A stretch of DNA of 7,021 nt from an uncultured Actinomycetes bacterium (lineage in GTDB: Bacteria; Actinomycetota; Aquicultoria; CAJVYJ01): assembly GCA_913009475.1 (NCBI GenBank), contig CAJVYJ010000095.1, positions 1 to 7,021 on the forward strand, given 5' to 3'. Below, piece by piece: positions 4,103 through 7,021 of this stretch; the first letter of the stretch is position 1, and each line of letters starts with the position of its first letter. The translations under genes were made by a program, and so were the position numbers. A model generated the notes under the pieces. That model saw only the letters and a program-made list of their open reading frames with translations, ran no database searches and was not told the DNA's origin.

Positions 4103-6511
4103 ATGCGTGTTACTTATAACTGGTTAAAAGAATATGTCGATTTTGACTTAACAGCCGCGGAGCTGGCGGCGCGTCTTGATCTTACCGGCATCGAAGTCGA
4201 GTCTCTGGAGCGTTTAGGTGTTGGACTGGATAGAGTGGTAGTCGGCAAGATACTCGCAATAGAACCTCATCCCAATGCCGACCGTCTGACTTGTTGCCGG
4301 GTCGATGTAGGCACAGAAGAGCCCGCTGATATTGTTTGCGGCGCGAAGAATATTAAAATCGGCGACTTGGTGCCGGTAGCGTTGCCGGGCGCTAATTTAC
4401 CCAACGGTTTAAAGATTAAAGTCAGTAAAATAAGAGGGCGGAAATCTAAGGGCATGATGTGTTCGGCCACTGAATTGCAACTTGGCAAAGACGCCCGCGG
4501 AATTTTAATCTTGCCCACGTCCGCTCAAATCGGCATGCCTATCAGCCAAGCGCTGGAGTTGCATGATTATCTTTTTGAATTGGAAGTTACCCCCAATCGT
4601 CCTGATTGTCTGGGAGTTATTGGTTTAGCTCGAGAAGTAGCCGCCGTTACCGGCGGAAAATTTAAGATTCCCGCTATTAAAGCCGAGGAAAGTGCTGGGC
4701 TTACCAGTGAGCAATTCGAAGTGGAAGTGAAAGACGCGGAACTTTGTCCGCGCTATGTCGCGCGCTTGCTTAAAGATGTAAACATCGGGCCTTCACCGCT
4801 TTGGCTGGTTCGTCGTTTGGAAGCAGTTGGCGTCAGAGCCGTAAATAATATAGTCGATATTACTAATTACATAATGATGGAGACGGGCCAGCCTTTGCAC
4901 GCTTTTGATTTCGACCTCATCAAAGGTGCGCGGCTCATTGTTAGGCGCGCGCAGGACGGCGAAAACTTAATTACCATCGATCACATTAAACGTGACCTTA
5001 ATGAGGAGATGCTGCTTATAACAGATGCCAAACATCCGTTGGCCCTGGCCGGTGTTATGGGCGGTTTTGATTCGGAAATATCCGATAAGACTACGTCGGT
5101 ATTATTGGAGTCAGCCGCGTTTCTGCCCACTAACATAATGCGTACCTCTCGCTCTTTGGGGCTCATTTCCGAATCTTCGTATCGTTTTGAAAAGGGCGTG
5201 GATGTTAACGGCTGTCTCTACGCGGCGGAGCGCGCGGCTCAGTTGATGGTGGAGTTGGCCGGCGCGCAGTTACAAACCGGCGCTATTGATATCTATCCAA
5301 ATAAAATAGGAACCAGAGATTTAAAGCTGCGACCTGCCCGCGTCAACCAAATACTGGGAACTAAGATTACACCGGCGAAAATGGTCGCCATATTAAATGG
5401 CTTGGAACTCAATGTCGAGCCGGAGCAAAAAGATGATACTTTAACAGTTACGGTTCCGACCTTCAGGGTTGACTTAGAGCGGGAGATAGATCTAATCGAG
5501 GAGATTGCCCGCGTCTACGGTCTCAATAACATTCCGACGACCTTGCCTCTTAGTACGGCTGTCGAGCGCGGATTAACGTTGGTGCAAATCCAGCGACAGA
5601 CCTTGCGTCGAATTGTCCTTAGCGCCGGCTTTAATGAAGCGGTAAATTATACCTTTATCAGTGGCAAAGACCTGGACAATTTATCGCTGCCGGACGACCA
5701 TCCCTGGCGTCAAGCGCCGCGTCTTACCAATCCTATTTCCGAGGAACAGAAACTGTTGCGTACGTCACTGTTGCCGGGATTATTAAAAAATGTAAGGCGT
5801 AACTTGAATCACGGTCAAAACAATGTGCGATTATTTGAAAGCGGAACTATTTTTTTAGATACCTCAGAGGTATTGCCGCTGGAGATTTTGGAGATCAGCG
5901 GCGTCTTGTCCGGCAATCGTGAAGAGACAAGTTGGCTTAAGAGCTCCGGCACCGTGGATTTTTTTGATATTAAAGGCACCGTGGAAACAATAGCCGAGCA
6001 GATGAATTTAGCGGATTATGATTTTCGTCCGGCGACTCATCCCAGCTTGCATCCCGGCTCTACCGCCGAATTGTTAACCGAGGGTCAGGTAACCGGTCTT
6101 ATAGGGCAGCTCCACCCGGAGGTACAATTGGCTTATGATATTAAACAAAAAGTATTTGTTTTTCAGATAAATGTTGATAAGTTACTTAGCCATGTAAATC
6201 CTGAGCGTACTTTCCATGAAATAAACCGGTTGCCGGGCGTAGAATTTGATTTGGCTTTAGTGGTTGACGAAAAGATAGCCAACGAGCAGATTAAAAGAGT
6301 AATTTGGGACAGCGGTGAGGGGCTGTTAAAGGAGATGCGGCTCTTCGATCTTTTTCATGGCGGTAATCTGCCGCCGGGAAAGAAGAGCTTGGCTTACGCC
6401 TTGACGTACCGTTCGGACAAGCGGACTCTAAGGGAAAAAGAAGTACAAAAGATACATCAGCGTATTATTCGTAAAGTATCTCAGGAGTTGGGTGCCACCT
6501 TACGGGAATAG
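4103..6511 (+). CDS. pheT: Phenylalanyl-tRNA synthetase beta subunit
   Basis: The 802-residue product is the large subunit of the tRNA-Phe charging enzyme: it binds tRNA and edits misacylated tyrosine. Length and domain order are standard. After the N-terminal MRVTYNWLKEYV comes an OB-fold tRNA-binding domain (about 43-150), then the conserved EVTPNRPDCLG (161-171). The B3/B4 editing region (about 215-385) includes NNIVDITNY (248-256), TGQPLHAFD (261-269) and YRFEKGVD (360-367). The B5 domain (about 405-475) ends in FRVDLEREIDLIEEIARVYG (454-473), whose acidic residues bind magnesium in homologues. The pseudo-catalytic core includes NPISEEQKLLRTSLLPGLL (543-561). A C-terminal FDX-ACB anticodon-binding domain spans about 704-801. 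GAGGT (4092-4096) lies 6 nt before the ATG. The gene is complete, with no frameshift. No clear terminator follows; the 6512-6553 gap lacks a GC stem with a T-run. Confidence 0.98.
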   Translation: MRVTYNWLKEYVDFDLTAAELAARLDLTGIEVESLERLGVGLDRVVVGKILAIEPHPNADRLTCCRVDVGTEEPADIVCGAKNIKIGDLVPVALPGANLPNGLKIKVSKIRGRKSKGMMCSATELQLGKDARGILILPTSAQIGMPISQALELHDYLFELEVTPNRPDCLGVIGLAREVAAVTGGKFKIPAIKAEESAGLTSEQFEVEVKDAELCPRYVARLLKDVNIGPSPLWLVRRLEAVGVRAVNNIVDITNYIMMETGQPLHAFDFDLIKGARLIVRRAQDGENLITIDHIKRDLNEEMLLITDAKHPLALAGVMGGFDSEISDKTTSVLLESAAFLPTNIMRTSRSLGLISESSYRFEKGVDVNGCLYAAERAAQLMVELAGAQLQTGAIDIYPNKIGTRDLKLRPARVNQILGTKITPAKMVAILNGLELNVEPEQKDDTLTVTVPTFRVDLEREIDLIEEIARVYGLNNIPTTLPLSTAVERGLTLVQIQRQTLRRIVLSAGFNEAVNYTFISGKDLDNLSLPDDHPWRQAPRLTNPISEEQKLLRTSLLPGLLKNVRRNLNHGQNNVRLFESGTIFLDTSEVLPLEILEISGVLSGNREETSWLKSSGTVDFFDIKGTVETIAEQMNLADYDFRPATHPSLHPGSTAELLTEGQVTGLIGQLHPEVQLAYDIKQKVFVFQINVDKLLSHVNPERTFHEINRLPGVEFDLALVVDEKIANEQIKRVIWDSGEGLLKEMRLFDLFHGGNLPPGKKSLAYALTYRSDKRTLREKEVQKIHQRIIRKVSQELGATLRE

Positions 6512-6565
6512 CTGAGGTATCCGATTTTCATTCCCTGACCATCGACGAAATTCTTGCGGAATTAT

Positions 6566-6595
6566 TTGTTAAGCACCATGGTGGTAGGGTATAAT
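6566..6595 (+). promoter_or_regulatory. Promoter of the four-Cys protein gene with a spacer palindrome
   Basis: TTGTTA (6566-6571, 4 of 6 matches) and a perfect TATAAT (6590-6595) are 18 nt apart. Transcription would begin near 6602, giving a leader of about 27 nt. The spacer contains the perfect 10-bp palindrome CACCATGGTG (6574-6583), well placed for a repressor or activator to act. The position of the -10 also shows that the longer in-frame start at TTG 6554 is not the real one. Confidence 0.65.
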
Positions 6596-6616
6596 AACGA
6601 TAGCTATATTAACAAA

Positions 6617-6624
6617 GAAGGTGG
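6617..6624 (+). promoter_or_regulatory. Ribosome binding site deciding the start at 6629
   Basis: The purine-rich GAAGGTGG ends 4 nt before the ATG at 6629, with its AAGG core 7 nt before it. This and the promoter at 6566-6595 favour ATG 6629 over in-frame codons at 6554 and 6578. Confidence 0.65.
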
Positions 6625-6628
6625 TCTT

Positions 6629-6988
6629 ATGTGTCAAGCAAGCACTAAATCTTGTGAATGCGGTTCGCAAGAAGCAAGTTTTCATTTTATCAATAATGTT
6701 TTGCCGGAAAACGTAGTTCGGGCTCTATACTGCCCTGACTGCGGCAAATCGGTTGAATTTGATGATGAGTCCATGGTTAAAGACAACGGCTGGATAATCG
6801 ATTATGAAATCGAGGGCGCGCGTATGTTCGCGGGCGAAATGGATGTTACACCGGAAAAAGTTACACCGGAATTTATCTTTGATAACGGTTACTGCTCTTG
6901 GGTCGGATATACGCCGTCGGATAGAACCGACAGTTTTGAAGAGAAGAAAAAGATTCCGGATTTGGCCAAGACAGACCGGCGGCGGTAG
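6629..6988 (+). CDS. Small four-cysteine (zinc-ribbon-like) protein of unknown function
   Basis: The 119-residue protein has no signal peptide or membrane segment and should be cytoplasmic. It carries CxC (Cys9, Cys11) and CPDC (Cys35, Cys38), 23 residues apart, the arrangement expected of a structural zinc ribbon or a similar metal site. Cys2 and Cys89 are additional. Between and after the cysteines is an acidic, aromatic region with FDDESMVKDNGWIIDYEIEG (44-63). The C-terminal tail (about 98-119) is highly charged, EEKKK then DRRR, and probably disordered. I recall similar uncharacterised proteins starting with a comparable CxCG segment but cannot name a family. It has its own promoter and ribosome binding site, so it is likely a separate transcription unit from pheST. 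Possible roles include nucleic-acid or protein binding, or metal handling; none can be chosen from sequence alone. Confidence 0.75.
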   Translation: MCQASTKSCECGSQEASFHFINNVLPENVVRALYCPDCGKSVEFDDESMVKDNGWIIDYEIEGARMFAGEMDVTPEKVTPEFIFDNGYCSWVGYTPSDRTDSFEEKKKIPDLAKTDRRR

Positions 6989-6993
6989 TTTGC

Positions 6994-6999
6994 GGAGGT
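6994..6999 (+). promoter_or_regulatory. Consensus Shine-Dalgarno near the window end
   Basis: GGAGGT is a full-strength ribosome binding site. It lies 5 nt after the four-Cys gene stop codon and 6 nt before TTG 7006, implying a translationally close downstream gene. Confidence 0.45.
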
Positions 7000-7005
7000 T
7001 AAGAA

Positions 7006-7021
7006 TTGGTCCAACCACCAA
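7006..7021 (+). CDS. Possible start of a further gene (partial)
   Basis: TTG at 7006 follows the GGAGGT site with ideal spacing and opens a frame reading M-V-Q-P-P before the window ends. pheS here also uses TTG, so the codon is acceptable in this genome. Five codons are too few to assign any product. If real, the gene would form an operon with the four-Cys gene, 17 nt after its stop. Confidence 0.3.

Noticed and set aside
6725..7021. Minus-strand open frame reaching the window end
   Set aside because: Antisense to the well-supported four-Cys gene; no ribosome binding site visible and no recognisable motif.

Overview
The window looks like chromosomal DNA of a bacterium, of moderate GC by eye. 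PheS and PheT are of the ordinary bacterial alpha and beta type, and PheS carries the Cys-rich zinc-binding insert common in Gram-positive and several deep-branching phyla. A G5-domain lipoprotein points the same way (Firmicutes, Actinobacteriota and relatives). Against this background the PEP carboxylase is the compact archaeal type, which is patchily distributed in bacteria. Together these suggest an uncultured Gram-positive-affiliated or deep-branching lineage, but the phylum cannot be fixed from sequence alone.

Layout. Positions 1-349 hold no credible gene. They form a dense run of palindromes, with a strong G-quadruplex motif on the minus strand, lying downstream of ppcA. Positions 350-1939 (minus) encode archaeal-type phosphoenolpyruvate carboxylase. 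Positions 1940-2194 separate two divergent genes; their centre is a 120-nt near-perfect inverted repeat (2005-2124) fitted between the two predicted promoters. Positions 2195-2932 (plus) encode a lipoprotein with one G5 domain, followed directly by a perfect AT-rich 12-bp hairpin. Then come pheS (3051-4082, TTG start) and pheT (4103-6511), 20 nt apart. A short gap holds a good sigma-70-like promoter with a palindrome in its spacer, driving a 119-residue four-cysteine protein of unknown function (6629-6988). A consensus ribosome binding site and a TTG at 7006 suggest one more gene running off the end.

How the genes relate. pheS and pheT make the two subunits of one (alpha-beta)2 tRNA synthetase and are almost certainly cotranscribed. 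PEP carboxylase is an anaplerotic enzyme supplying oxaloacetate. The lipoprotein and the four-Cys protein have no evident link to either. No phage, CRISPR or complete transposon is present. The least ordinary features are non-coding: the divergent-promoter inverted repeat, which itself carries symmetric promoter-like sequences, and the palindrome/G-quadruplex block after ppcA.
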